NCBI GenBank assembly: GCA_018907035.1
Contig: JACCIC010000140.1
Span: forward strand, 556,501-620,500
Origin: Sycobia sp. Sy_11
Taxonomy: Eukaryota > Arthropoda > Insecta > Hymenoptera > Epichrysomallidae
Direction of reading: 5' to 3'
DNA: 64,000 bases
Made by a program: the position numbers and the translations under genes. The notes under the pieces are model-generated. The model had not been told where the DNA came from and did no database searches. It saw only the letters and a program-made list of their open reading frames with translations. Each line of letters opens with the position of its first letter. The first letter of the stretch is position 1. Positions 44,363-63,200 of the stretch are shown here, piece by piece.

Positions 44363-46105
44363 AACAAAATTAGAGCCACATTACATAATATAAAACATTG
44401 TCTGTGTTTAATTACAATTTTTTAACATGAGCTTTTATTAAATGGCGTTATATATTGTTACGTATTTTATCTATTCCTATAAAATTTCAACAGCATAAGA
44501 TGATAAGAATGAAGATTCTACAAGACCATAAATTAAAATGCAAGTAGGGATAAATCCACGTTTTTAATAATTTTTAGGATATTCAATTGAAATTCATTCT
44601 ACACATTTTTAGCATATCAAGAGTTTTCTTGTTTTGAAAAAAATTGGTATTTAGAGTGCGTGGGTTGGAATTTTAGACAAGACTAAAAATAATAGAGCTG
44701 AAAATGATCAAATATTAATTCCAGACTAAAAAAGATAATCATAAAATTTAATGCGAGGACATCGTATGTGTACCTAGAATCGACGGAAGGGGTGAGAGAA
44801 AAAGGCAGAGTCAAATAAACCCAATGTCAATGTCAAATAAGTATATAGAGTATTGTGTATAATGATAAGGCTGATTTATCAATTAGGTTGATCTTATAAG
44901 AATTAAATGTGAAGAAGAGTACACGAGCGACGCTTAAGTGAGGAAGAAAATAGTTATGTATTTTGTTTAATCAATTGTATAATATACTATAGTTTCATTT
45001 TATATGAAGTATTTTATTTTTACCCTATTTCGTTTATCTCTAAAGTAAACGAAAATTTTTAAATAAAATGTAATAATAAATATGTAATTATTCTTAATAT
45101 ATATATTTATTCAGATATATATTTATTCAAAATAACATATATTCTTCTGAACTGACTACAAGCGAAGTCCAAATACATATTACTCAATTTTACTTATTCA
45201 ATCAGAATTCTGTGAAATCGACCTTTATTATCGCTAATATATTACGTTTGCGCTATTTATGCGTAGTAGTATATTGTAAAATTTCTTATCAATGCAAATA
45301 CGTTAATCGATATCGAACTATTTATAAATAAATAAATCCACAGTTTTTCTCTAAATTTTTAAATATACTAATATTTTTACTTATGCATCGGCTAGCAAAT
45401 ATTATAAATTTGATCCTCAGGATCCAATAAACTGGATCAAAAAACGGATCCTCTGTCATAAAAGTATAAATTATTATACAACATGGAGAGCATACGATTA
45501 ATTTTTATTTGTTAGACGCACATAGGGAAGTACGGTACTCAAACACAATGAATTATTGTCGGTGCTACATTAACATACCAAATTTTCTAACATACCATGA
45601 CAGTGTTCCCAACTGCGAGTCACATTTTATTGGAATTAATTAAGGTTTATTCTTGATAAATAAATAGATGATTTTTATAAAATATCCAATTATATAATGC
45701 TCAAAATTTTTCTCCTGATAACAATATACCACTCTTATAAAACTACATGCTATGTTAATAATACGTAACTGCATTAATTCTTATTATACATTTTGAAACA
45801 ATTTTTTGATTGTCATGTACTAATGCAAATGTATTCAATAAACGAAAACAAAACTATTAACAAAAAGTCACTAGAAATAGTAATACATCGGTATTACTAA
45901 TCAGGAAGTAGCTTAAATTATGCTCGCTTTAGTATTTTTATACTTCTTAAAGTTAATTGACTGTAAGAAAATACTAAATTCGCTGTACAACCAATTTTGT
46001 AAGCTGAAAAGACATTTTCATCTTTATAAAAGAAATTGATATTATTGATACACTCCAAATCTTGTATAAAACAAAAAGTCTCACAAGTTATCAGAATCCT
46101 TGATG
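44363..46105. other. AT-rich intergenic DNA, nothing recognised
   Basis: No open frame or named repeat was found in this interval. Confidence 0.5.
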
Positions 46106-46109
46106 AGGA

Positions 46110-46190
46110 CAGGATTTATAGAAAATCAACTGGAGAATAAATTTTCGCGACGTTTCGATAGCTGGTTCACTATCCTCTTCGAGTTTTATT
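46110..46190 (-). mobile_element. possible Penelope-like terminal fragment
   Basis: On the minus strand the order CTCGAAGAGGATAGTGAACC, a short spacer, then ATCGAAACGTCGCGAAAATT matches the GAAGA...CGAAACGTCGCG block common at ends of Penelope-like elements. It is inverted relative to the RT relic 0.7 kb downstream. Confidence 0.4.
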
Positions 46191-46471
46191 AATATAGAGA
46201 AAAAAATTCACAAATATAATCTTTATATATAGAATTTAAAACAATTTTATGTAAATGGAAATAAAAAAATGTAATAAAAATGGTATAACTAATTCATTAA
46301 AAAAAAAAACGCCCTTAACCTACGTTCCTTCTCCTACTAAGTCATAGCAAGTAGAAACGATTGAGTCTTAAATTTAATTTCGATATAGCATATCTTTCTA
46401 TGTATTAACCGCACTGTCCATTAATTGTATTGATAACGTTTTGATATTGTACATTTATTTATTGTTTTTTG

Positions 46472-46608
46472 TGTTATTTAACGTCGCTCTATTTGTACTC
46501 CCAACTATTGATGCTAATCAATGACGGAGGTGTACGATGTGTTTGTAAATAAAGCACATTTAAATTTTTACAGCAATGCTGGTGTTAATCGGCTGAGAGC
46601 TTGAATTG
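46472..46608 (-). mobile_element. tRNA-derived SINE, copy 5, 5' truncated
   Basis: The 3' body TGTTATTTAACGTCGCTCT through TACGATGTGTTTGTAAATAAAGCAC is clear. The match ends at about AATCGGCTGAGAG, so the tRNA-like head is missing. This is typical of incomplete reverse transcription. Confidence 0.75.
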
Positions 46609-46899
46609 TACGTTTATAATAATTACTTTCTTTATCTAAAATTACAATATTATCCGAATCAAGATCGTGATTACAGAAATTAACGTAAATAAATATCATG
46701 GAATTATTGTGATTCAGTGTTTAATATTCGTTTAGTTTAATGTTTCGACTATGCTTAGTTTTCAGTTTAGTATAATGAAATAATAGTGAAATTATAGTGA
46801 AATTACAAGCACAACAAATACTCAAAAAAGATTTACGTTGTCCAACAGACAAGAGAACATTTAATTCAAAATTGGTCATTACTCAGCAATTTTTGAAAG

Positions 46900-47405
46900 A
46901 TAATCAAACTATAATTGTCACTCATTCAGGCAAAAATAATAGTACTGTTTGTATCAAAATTAATTATTATTAAAAAAAGGAATTTAAAAAAAAAACTTAA
47001 ATCACAATAATGTCTTGTATAAAAAAATTTGCAATATAGAATTTGCATAGACTAATGCTCAATTCTCCAAAGTATATGAGTAACTAAAAAAAAACTATAT
47101 AAAACAGGCAATCCTCTACGTCCTATTATTTCAACTATTAGAAGCCCCATTAATTTCCTCTCAAAAACTGTCTATAATCAATTTAAAAAATATATTTCTC
47201 AACCATATAAATAAGTATAATATAAAGCACTAACAACCACCAATAGTAGGTTTTTAATTAAAGAATACAATTATGGAGATAGATATATCTAATAACTACA
47301 CACTAATCTCACTAGATGTCAGTTTACGTTTTACAAGCATTCCCTGCGACTTGCTTTGAATAAGCGCTTGCGATATAACTGCATCATTCCATTTGAGGTA
47401 ATGCG
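46900..47405 (+). pseudogene. Penelope-like reverse transcriptase relic
   Basis: Successive short readings match the order of Penelope-like RT domains. First is TIIVTHSGKNNSTV (family: VITKADKGN-type block) near 46910. Next is GNPLRPIISTIRSP at about 47106-47147, and then NNYTLISLDVSLRFTSIP at about 47291-47344, which contains the catalytic-domain A LDV block. Stops and frame changes occur between them, and the later YADD and GIY-YIG endonuclease parts are not seen. It is a dead fragment. Confidence 0.7.
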
Positions 47406-47409
47406 TACA

Positions 47410-50400
47410 TTAATCGGATTTTTCCTTTAAAAAAGATAGAAATATTTGCATTTTATTATTTTCTATGATAGAACAAATATACCAATACTTTTATAGAACA
47501 AATATACCAAAACTAGTAGTTTTAAGCCGTTTTTTATGGTTGGGATTAGTTAGTGTTGCATCGGAGTACTAGTAGTGTGTTCTGAACAATAAAAAATATT
47601 CTATATATAAGAAGCGATTGCATTTATTCGATCGTACTGGACGAAATTGAACCCAAATAACGAGTTTAATTTTATTTACTAAAAAGTATATGGAATTTGT
47701 TTTCCTTTCCTCTAATTGATCGTGATATGTATTCAGGCCTATGCTATTATTAGGTGGGTGACGTTTTGAAATAATTAAATAAACGAGGAAAATTGGAGAG
47801 AAAAAACGGACTGGAATTGCTCGACTAGGACATTTAGTCTGTGAATCTAGAGGGTTTCCGTGGCTTTTTTCATTAGCATGGATCTATTAAGGATTTTTAA
47901 ACATATTTTGATCAATTTGAACAAAAATTTCGAGGATTGTTTTATTTCAATAACTGACTTTTATTATATATAAATTTCTTCGTTATGAACTTTTTACAAA
48001 CTAAAAGGAAGATAAACCGGTCTCATTATCTTATCAACAAATAAGAAGTAGAGTTTTTTGCAATTTTGAGCAGATTTGGAAAGGCACAAATTTCTAAGCT
48101 GAACAAGACATCTATTGAAATGGCTGAGCGCGAAGCGTAAGTTGGTTAAATTTACAATATCTTCAGACCTAAGAAACATTTTTACAACAATTTAGCTGAT
48201 TCGTAGAGAAAAATGTAATAAACGTAGAAGTTAAGAATTTCATGTTATAGCGTATCCTCGTTTTTGGAACCTTTGAAACAATTAAATTATTGATGATAAA
48301 TTATTTGCCATTTTGTCGACAAGCCATCTTCGAAATTCATGTTTAGGCGGTCAAAATACGTTTAGAAAGTCTTGGCGGATTCGTACATATTGAAGAGGCG
48401 ACGGGAACTCTTTGGGCATACGAACTATTTCAATCTTGTCTCCATATCGTCGATATACTAATTTCAATAAAATCTAAGATCGACAGTCTTCTCATTAAAC
48501 TCAATTGAAGGTAAGTAATTTATTTTGGTCAAACGTACATAATTATGAGAAAATAAATAATATCGTTAATAATGTTGTACATACAAGTAAACAGCTGATC
48601 GATTATTTAACTATAAATTTTATTTTAATTAATTTATGTACTTAGTTCTAATATTTATAGACTAAAGACTATTATATATTAAAATGTCAAACAATATCTG
48701 TTCTTACGTTTACTGATATGCTAAGCTTATTCTGTATATGAATAATAATTAATTGGTTCAAAAATATTTTTTTAATAAGGAGACAATAGTCAATATTATA
48801 TTAATTTAATTTTTGACCAAAAATTATGTAAATGTATAATGAAGATAATATTTCGAGTTGCGCACATAAAAAGAACAAAATATCATTAGAGCTGGATACC
48901 GTTCAGGAACTTTGATCGATAAACGTGTTTAAAAATTCTTAAGCAGAATTCAGGGAAAACATAAGGTACGAATATTGTCATTGTTCATTTGGAAAAAAAC
49001 CTAGTAAGTAACAGGAATTAGATAGAAATTTTCAAACTGTGCTTTTCACGTTCCTTTTGCAAAGGACTTTAATTCGAAATTAAACAAAATTCTTATTAAA
49101 AAAAATTCATTTTTCTACACATTTATTTAGTTGTTTTAGTAAATAAAAATAAAATAGAAAGAAGATTAGTATTATTTTGTCGATAAGCTTTTCTTACTTA
49201 TATCTATTTTTTATTGCTTTTTGTTATTATGCTTAATAAAATTTATATTTATTTCAAATAAATTTCTAATACTTTTTAATTATTGAATTAATTTTAATAT
49301 TAAAAAAAATGAGTATAATAAATGCATTGAATCTATTTACAATAAACATTTCTATTTTCAAAAAGTTTATTTTTTAATTCATATTTAATAATTTTAGATT
49401 ACATAATTAAAAGATTAAACGGCCTTTTTTGGTAATCTATTTCTATCGGAGAATATTAATAAATGTACAATTAAAATAATTGGAAGAGAACTAATATTTC
49501 AATAATTATTTATAGTATATTATTTATAAAATAATTATTTGTGATGATAAAAATAGAATTAAATCGTTTTCGATTTTCTATAGAAGTATAAGTGTTTCTA
49601 TGTCATCGATATCGTATGAATTTTAGTTAAAATTAAAAATAAATTAAAATTAAAAAAAAATTAAATGAATGTTATATCAAGTTTGATCTAAATGGAACAT
49701 AGATGTTATGAAAATGCATAGCGTTTCATCGACAAGTGTTGTCGACCGCTTCAGATTTATTCATAAAATATAAAATATAAAATGTGTATAATTTTTAAAT
49801 TATTTTGAATTATCACGAAACAACGAGAAACTGACAAAGTGGATTTTACAAATTTTAAAAATTAAATAAGCACTAAGACGTTCTAATTCAATGAAAAAAC
49901 AGATATAATATTGATAAATGAATACTGTTATAAACTTATGTAATCTTTTTTTCGCAAAGCCCTTGCAAGAAAAGCCAAGGATTTCAAGTAGTCGTAGTTC
50001 TACAAACATATTTTATTCGCGGTCGGATTACTTATCACCATGCAATCGAGACTTAAAAGAACGCAGAGATTCATATCATGAATATCAGCGAACTTTATCG
50101 AGTCATAGAGGGTCCGGGTTAGTTTGTAGATGATTTTAGATGAAGCACCCGTATGTATTCCCAATCCGCGATTAAACTAAGTCGAAGCTCATAAATCCGG
50201 CAAAGACCAGATTTGGGTAATGTGTAATTGCGACACTTTTGAGAGTTTTTTTCTGATTCCAAGTGAAACCATAGATCATACGTATAATTATATATAGATA
50301 ATATATAATATACGTATAATATACGTATAATTGTATATAGATCATACGTGATGATTTCAAACAACCCGTAGCGACCTCGTGTCCCGACTGAAGCTAGTAG

Positions 50401-50860
50401 TTTTGAATACTCCTTTTGACATCCACATTTAGGATGCCTGAGCATATTTCAAAGCAATATGCGAAGTTACGAGTGCCAATGATCGTTAGGCTTGGATAAT
50501 CTCGCGGTAGCAGATAATGGCCAATTACAGAACCATCGACGACTAGATATTATAGATAACAGATATAACAGATATTCGTTCTGCTGGCAGATGGAAGAGA
50601 TAGCTTTGAATGCACATCGATCTACGTTTTAGGTGGCTATGAGAAAAGAAGCCCCATCAATGAGTGATTAAGGATAACAGACGCGGATACTGGAAAAAAT
50701 TATGTGAGATGTCTAAATGTAGAAATCTGTATACATAAAAATTCGAAGACAGAAAAATTTCTGGAAACTCGGAGCGAATGGAAACGTGGGCAACTTGAAA
50801 TCCAGAAATTTATAGAACATTGAAGATATTTTTTTCATTCTGTCTAATTCGGTCCTACCC
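47410..50860. other. AT-rich intergenic DNA
   Basis: No gene is recognised. Frames at 47994-48179, 49800-50133 and 50119-50445 lack family features. The stretch 50100-50860 is slightly less AT-rich and may be decayed upstream sequence of the RT relic that follows. Confidence 0.45.
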
Positions 50861-50869
50861 TGCTGAAAA

Positions 50870-51420
50870 CAGAAATAGATATTCTTTTATTTAGCAAAGA
50901 GGAGCTTATTAAAGACGTGAAAACAATTCGAAATAGGAGCGCTCAACGATTCGATGGAATTCGAGGGGAAATTTTGAAATCAGTACTTGATTTATAACCA
51001 GATCGATTTCTGTCAATGTACCATTTCTGCTGATATATATAATCTAGCTAATAGGTAGCGAAAGCTGTCATTTTTCTTAGCTAGGAGCGTTGCTGTCCAG
51101 AATCATTTTTCTACGAGCTTAAGAGCTCAAAGCTCCTAAATTAGAAGTGCTTCCTGATGCAAGGACGTTTTTCTACAAAAAGAACAATACGGCACTCAAA
51201 CTATCTACTTTTTAGAGTAACGAAGATGGATAATCATCAATCTTAACGCTCGGAATGCGTTCAACTTTGTTAGATTGACTAATATCGTGATAGCTATAGA
51301 ACGTATTTAGTGTCGTAATATTTGTGTGAATGTCGTGATAGATATAGAGCGTATTTTAGATAATTTTGACTATTTGAAAAACGACTAATTGATATATAAG
51401 ACATCGAACATTCGCAGAAG
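50870..51420 (+). pseudogene. second R1-like reverse transcriptase relic
   Basis: SKEELIKDVKTIRNRSAQRF followed by DGIRGEILKSVLDL (about 50895-50996) fits the R1-group pre-RT block (family: EEL...APGPDGIP-type). LNARNAFNFVRLTNIVIAIE (about 51243-51302) fits the D-x-KNAFNS domain with the Asp replaced. Frames are interrupted. It is on the opposite strand to the element at 39.6-42.2 kb, so it is a separate insertion. Confidence 0.6.
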
Positions 51421-51789
51421 GAAAAAGCCGAGTAAAATGTCGCATATTATTGTATTGTATAAATAAGCAGATCAAAACAAAATTATGATACTTTTATTAA
51501 TATTCATTTTAATCGTTATTATATAATCTAATTTAATAGGATAATATCAGTATTTTCAATATTGAAATGATTAAAATATTTTAATAACTATGCGATGGCT
51601 TAATTTATTAACTTTGATACTAAATTCTGTTGGTCTTCTTTAGATCGTCTTAAAATTTCTTTGTTGTTTTCAAATTTCTATCGTCTATTCAATGAGTTTT
51701 GAGGGATTTTCTTACTTGAAGATTGATGAAATGTTATGCACTCAAGAAACATCTGTGTTTAATGTAATCCAAAACTGATGGAAAATTGA

Positions 51790-51791
<2 letters not shown>

Positions 51792-51831
<40 letters not shown>
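51792..51831. repeat. (AT)n microsatellite
   Basis: AT repeat of about 40 bp, 170 bp upstream of the gene B start codon. Confidence 0.92.
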
Positions 51832-51836
<5 letters not shown>

Positions 51837-52005
51837 GAATTCGGATAAGAGCAAGACAAAGTTCCATTCATTATTATAAAAATAAATTGAATAATAAAAA
51901 AAAATAATAACATGTTTGGAAAAACAAAATATTCTGCAAAAATAATATAATTTCTATTTTATACAGAAGTTTTCTTCTTCCTCACAATTAAGTTTTAATA
52001 TAAAA

Positions 52006-56636
<4,631 letters not shown>

Positions 56637-56653
56637 AAATAATATAATGTAAG

Positions 56654-56659
56654 AATAAA
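56654..56659 (+). terminator. polyadenylation signal of gene B
   Basis: AATAAA lies 18 bp after the stop codon. Another AATAAA occurs near 56821. Confidence 0.45.
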
Positions 56660-56664
56660 AATAA

Positions 56665-57535
56665 CAAATGAGTTGTATTTTTAGTGATTTCTCAACAGAA
56701 AATCAAAAAACATTTTATACTTGTCAAATACTTATTTATGTAATTATTATTAAATATTTTGTTCTATTATTTAGATTTCATAAATGTATACAAGATTTTT
56801 GAAAAAACTTGACTGGCTGAAATAAACTCTTTCGAAATTGAACGAATTTATTTCTTTTGAATAAGAACTGTTGCATTAATTTCCTTTCCACATTAGCTAT
56901 TATTTATATAAATTAATATTATTTCAGTAGGGGATCTTATGATAATATATAAAATATATACGATAAATATTTCATCCCCAGAAAGTACTTTAATCTGGTT
57001 TTCACAAATACAAGCCTCGCAATTCTGACTATCTGAATAGATTAATCGTCAAATTATAGACTATTGTGAGCGTAAGAAAAGATAAAATTTTATTTGCAAA
57101 ACAAGAATAGCAACTCGAAAAATACAATAAATACGTTGTAGATTAGGTTAGGTTAAGTTGAAGGGTATTTTTTCATTGCTATTTCTTCTTTGAACCGAGC
57201 TAACCCAATTATTTTTTAGAAAATATTTCCATCTTTTACATAGTCTGACAATCCAGCAGTCTGCGTCCGATATCAAGAATCCGAATTTCCTGTTACAGAT
57301 CCATAACAGCGCTTTACGGCAATACATGTCGGCCTTTAATCATGTTAATTTGGATGTCAACTGTTTAATTTCAATATAAATAGTGGTTGTTAAATCTTAT
57401 CTACCATATAACTGAAATATCTTTACTGCTTTTTCTGTTGCCAAAACATCTGCTTGTAGAGTATTGCTATCATCAAGACTCCATATATTATGACAAATCT
57501 TATCACTGCTGTACCTATCTAATGTAACCAGGCCC
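56665..57535. other. AT-rich intergenic DNA
   Basis: No gene is seen. The last 300 bp (about 57240-57535) may be decayed 3' sequence of the RT relic that starts at 58130 on the minus strand. Confidence 0.4.
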
Positions 57536-57539
57536 AATC

Positions 57540-58130
57540 TCCTTTCAAAGATTTTTTTGCATGTATATTATGTATTTATATCTATACCTATTTTCACCCT
57601 TTTATCCATATTCCTTTTCCAGGTAGGTTTCGATCTCAGAATCACTTTCAAGTACTTTGCCTCCTTGATTAATATAATTTCAAGTATAAGGATTGAAAAT
57701 GTTTAAATCCTGTATTTTCTCGTCAACAAGATCAGCTCGGTTTTATCTGGGTTTATCCTCAGTTCATCTGTCTTACTCATTCATAAATCGCCTTCAAAAC
57801 TGACTTCATGATGGCTAGATTCATCGACAGATCTTTACCAGTGAACAGTATTACCATAACGTCAGCATACATCATGATTTTTATCTTTATGCCTTCTAGG
57901 ATTTTTAGGACCTTATTGATCCTTAATTGTAGGATGCCATTTACGAGTAGATGGTTCTGATTTTCAGCATTTTCATGATCCAGTTTATGGTTATTTGGTC
58001 TGCTGCAACATCATTTAAGGCTTTCTTAATGGAATCAGTAGGAATTTGACTGAAAGCTTCCTGTATGTCCAGGAATGCTCTTTGGCTAGTGCATGGAGTG
58101 CACTTTCCACAGATTTGTCTTTCATCTAAG
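57540..58130 (-). pseudogene. non-LTR reverse transcriptase relic
   Basis: The minus-strand reading gives FLDIQEAFSQIPTDSIKKAL (domain A with the catalytic Asp), then GLLVNGILQLRINKVLKILE, MYADVMVILFTGKDL (the YADD box with one Asp lost), LRINPDKTELILLTRKY and EAKYLKVILRSKPTWKRN. This is the order of RT domains 3-7 in Jockey/R1-superfamily elements. Stops and frame changes interrupt it. Exact clade cannot be called by eye. Confidence 0.75.
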
Positions 58131-58139
58131 GATATTGTG

Positions 58140-60240
58140 CGGTGTTTTTACCTACATGCAGAAAACTATATTTCTAAAACTTCAACGTAATAAATTTAAA
58201 TTTAAGGTTATCAAGCAGAGAAATATCAAATATAAATACGATTGTTTTTTCTTCCATTCCACAAATTTGCATTCTTTTTCATGAATAAATCTAAATCCAA
58301 AATGCAAACCGTATATAAATATAAATTTTGATACTTCATATGTTCACTTATATTTTGTCTAAATACATTTATGCTTATATGATGTTATTTAATATACTAA
58401 TTCAATAGCTGGTCAATTTTTCAAAAAAGTTAATACAATAGTCCCATGTTTCAAAACTAATCTGTTCTTCTTATCAGGATTCATCCTAGTTATATAAAAG
58501 AAACTATAATATTGGTTTTCAATAAGACTGTACATTTGATATACGAGTAATATATTTTAACATAATTTTGAAGGAAATCAGTTATCAAATAATTTTGATT
58601 TTGTAATAGTTAATATCTTTGAATATGAGGGCTGCAGCTCCAGCAACCCTTCTAAGATATTCATTATGATATGATGTTAATAAAATTACAAAATATATAC
58701 ATAACTTATATAACATATAACGTACAAAAGATTTTCTGCGCATTTTATGCATATACTCAAGATCAAAATATACAAATTTTTCAGAACTCGAAATTTAAAA
58801 ACAGATGCTCACTTTCATAAAGTAGAACAATTCTTGCAAAACAGAAAAGTAAATGAAAGTTATAGAACTAAAATTATCTGATTATAAATAAAGTACACGA
58901 ATGTTTAAGAAAAATATTTTTTTCAAATAAATTATCTATATCTTAATAACATAAAATGGTGAAAGATTCGCGTAGAATTTGATTCATTGAAATAAGTTCT
59001 TAAAAAGTAGAATAGCTGAACTCATTTTGGTATGACAGATTATGTACATTATTCAGTTTTCAAATCATTGCCAATAAAAGTATAATATTTATTAAATTTC
59101 AATTCGTTGAGGAAGTTTAAAGTAATAAGTCCTTAAATTTGAAAACCATAAAAAATTCAAGTGCAATACCTAGTTTCCATTCTGTTTTATTATAGCATAG
59201 TTATTTCCACAAATTTCTTATTGACATTCTTATAACAACCCCCATCCCTTCTACACGAAACGCCTGATTTAAGAACGATCTATAAGTCCATTTATAATAT
59301 ATACATACTGAAAAATAATCATAGATTCTATACTACATATATTTATGTGTATATTGGATAAATATTTATTAGAATATATATTTTAAAGCTAAAAAATTAG
59401 CAATAATTGTAACTATATATTTAATAACGATCAGTACAATATATATATATAAGCAATTTTATTGATTCTATATTATATAATAATAAATTGATATTTGTAC
59501 GATACAACATTGCATAAATACTTAACATTATTCTTTTGTTAAATTTTGTCGAATTCCAAACGAAGATTGTGTTTGTTTTCTTACATATAATAATGTTATA
59601 ATCTTTATCCTTATTCTTATAAGGCAGACATAGAAGCACGCGTTAAAGTAACAAAGACTATTTTGCTGCACGGAGAGAAAGTATTTCTGATAAAAATTAG
59701 AATATCATCCAGTAATTTGATCAAAGGCTGTAAAAATCTATAAAATCATCATAGTTCCCGTTAAATGATCAAATTACGGATTATTAATTGTAATTTTTGT
59801 TAGAAAATTTTTGCCCACTCTACCGCTATCAAATTACACAATAGTACCATAGAGTACTGTCGGATGTCCGACATTTTATAATACTCGAAAATAGTTATAT
59901 CGAAGAAGGATTTCGATCTTCGCACGCCTCCTCCATAAACTATACAATTTCAAAGGTAGTCTCTTAATTATAATATATAAGAACTATTTTTTTCTTCTTC
60001 TCTCTTTAAACTATACCATCCGCGGAAACGACGAAGTCAGTAACAATATGTATAACAATGATCGAATTCCCTTCCTGCCCCCTCCCTCCTGCCACCCTTA
60101 CCTGATGCACAAAAAAAAAACCGTCTTAGATCTCGTTTCGTACGCGATCGTCGCCCCGTTAATGACGATTCGAGCGACAAATGACGGACGAGGAAGTTTT
60201 TGGAGTCGTTTGGGTGAGCGCCTCGATCTAGCCTCGGCGC
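58140..60240. other. AT-rich DNA grading into the 3' side of the minus-strand gene
   Basis: No gene is seen at 58140-59900. From about 60000 to 60240 G+C rises, and this part is probably 3'UTR of the gene ending at 60241. Confidence 0.4.
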
Positions 60241-63200
60241 TTAGACCTCGAGGATCAGGAGCGTGGAGGCGCAGAGAATGAGCATGGCCTGACGGAGGCC
60301 CGCTGACCGGCTCCCCTGGCCGTTCCTCGACAGGCCCTGCTGATTCGGCTCGTCGATGTTATTTCCGCCGAAGCTGCCTGCCTCCGGATAAATTTCCTCG
60401 GTCGTCAGGTCCTGATGGAAGAGGTCGAGAATAGGCGGTTTATGGTCGGATCGTTTTATCGTGGTATATTTCGCTAAAATTTTTTTAGGCTTCTAATATT
60501 CTAATGTTAACTGATCTGCGAGATCGTTCTACGGCCGGTGAAATTGAAAATTAAGGAAATAGTTTCGAATTCGGTGTCTCAAATCGCGCGGCCTGTATTT
60601 TTAAGAAACAAAAATTTTTCCTAGCTCTCCGAAAGTGCGCACGATAAAGAAAATAATGATTTAACCGAAAAGCTACGAGCATTAAAATATGAATGTACAA
60701 ATGCAGTTTTAGAGACTGCTGAAGTTAACTTTGCCAAATGCTGATTGACTATGTTAAATTACTTTAGACTGTGTTAGACTTTTCCAAAAATTGCCAGAAT
60801 TCCTCAATCCCAAATATATTGAGTTTTCAAGCAATGTTCCGAAAAGTCTGGACAGAGTGATTTATTTTTCACCAGATTTACTCAGTTTGCTTACGAAGCT
60901 CTATAAATATAATCAATTCGGAATGAATAATTTTTCAGATTAAGAATAAATAATTATGCTTGAAATTACCTGACTGCTGGTAAACCAAGTATTGGTGGCC
61001 CAATCGGGAATTTCCGAGGTCGAGGTTGTCGTGGGCGTTGTCCAGGACATGCCTCTACCGTAACTGGACGGCCGTTGAGTCACAGTTGCAATTGGAACTT
61101 TAAAACGAATTTTCATCTTATTTATATGGACAGATCAAAATTTTTTATTAGATATTTCAGCACCAGATCGAATCTTTTTTTTTTTTTGTCGTTAGCAATT
61201 CGATTTGACACATAGACTATTTTTTACTTCTATAATAATATCGTTAAAATTCATCTTATTTACGCAGCATCGACTCATTGTTCTATTATTTCGTTTTTAC
61301 TTGTCATTAAAATGCCGAACAAAAAGGCAAAATGTATTTCTAAATAAAAAAAAAAAAAAAAAAACGAACGTGAAATGTTATAATTTAAAAAAAATTACAC
61401 TGCTATCAGATCCTTATATATTTTATAAGCACACAGTATCGTAACAAAGTATTTCTATTTTTACAATTCGAAACACGCGGTAATTAATTCGTGGGTCGCG
61501 ATAGCGGTAGCATTCCGAAGGCTGTGGAAGCCTACATCTGCATTAGACTCATCGACAATTCAAATTCCCACATGAGATTCCATATATACGTATAGTATCT
61601 GTAATACGAAAATCCGGCTTATCTATGCCTAATAAGAATCCCCAGAATAATTCCACCCAGCGAGCAGTTCGCTTGTATGTACGAATGGCGCAGCATACCG
61701 GAATTTTCAACAATGCTCGTGTAATGCGTGGATTCCGCTTTCCGGTTCGTGCCCTCGTCCGGTTTCTCGCCGCCGCTGACCTTACCGCCGGACTTCACGG
61801 TTGTCCGTGTCTGTGGCGCTGTGACGAGCGGGGCGGATGTGAAGGGCGCCTGGGTGGCCAGGCCCGGCCGAATATCCAAATCTGTATATGTATGATACGT
61901 TTTAAATCCAAATCTATATATAGGATATGTAACTTAATATACAGTCGGGGAGAATCAAGTTATATGCGAGTGTATAATATAAACGATTGGGTCGTTAACT
62001 CGCATCTCGTCATATAAATTATAACATACACAAACATTTGAGATACAATGCAAAAGATTTATTTTTCTGAATTTCCTTGTTGTATAATAAAGCTACTGAC
62101 AGTTACATTAAAGCTTTTCAAATGATGTATTTTTCTGTTGCCAGTGCTACTGCCTATATAATGTATCTAGATCATAATGATAATTCTGAAACAACGACAT
62201 TTAAATTGTTTATTTGTACTAAATTATTATTGTGATACAACGTTAATATACATAATTTTAATAGAAATATATATTGTTTAAAAACTCATAATTCTTTTAC
62301 TCCGATATGATGAATTTCCTGAATCTGGTTTGCGAATTTTCATCAACCTTAATCGTAGTAGGTTCATAATTTTCCGAATTATAATTTAGGTAATTATAGG
62401 TTGAATGGAGCAATTTTACACTCTATGGATTATAAAGAAAACACCATGACAAGCTCACTTCCGTGGAAAATAGCTTGGCATCTTTCAAATTAACGGAAAA
62501 TATATTTTTAGACAAATGCGACCGGGCGCCAAAATTTTCCGCTCACTAGTCTCTGAGAGATCCCTCGGTTTAACTTTACAATTTACAAATTGTGGCATTA
62601 TTTTCGGTTAGTTATCTTTTGACGATCTCCCTGAATAATTTGTCGCGCTATTAGTCCCCAAGAAAATGGCATGCCATTTTATATAAATTTTTTTTAAAAG
62701 TTCCATTTTGCAAATTACACATCGGCTTGCATTTTTCATTAATTATCTTTACAATTTTTCGGTGGGTGGACAACAAATACTTTGCACAAGACAGCTTACC
62801 ATGGTGTTTTCTCGATAATCAATAGAGCGGCGAGTGATTTTATGAGGGATTCGTTAGCGAATCATTAACATCAAATTATGGCAGAGGCGTTCTTTTATTG
62901 TTGAAAATTACTATTTATCAACCCCTCAAACATTTGTAAAATGTTTTGTTTCTTTTTTAAATACGGAGCTTGTAGACGTTTATGAAAATTAGATTAGGTA
63001 TCCGGTTGCAATCGTCATTTGTAACTTTTATTCTAATGTCTCATGTATGAAAATAGCACGCTCGAATATTTGTAGCAATTCATTTTAGATTGTCAGTCAC
63101 TTTGCATCTAACGAATTTCGTATCTTTTCAATCACAGCTTCGCCGATATAAACAATACATTTAATTCTACGTCTCTTTCTCTCTCAAACTTTTACTGCTG

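Noticed and set aside
61625..62017. 130-residue plus-strand frame
   Set aside because: Antisense to a phase-consistent exon (61786-61881) of the minus-strand GPI-type gene.
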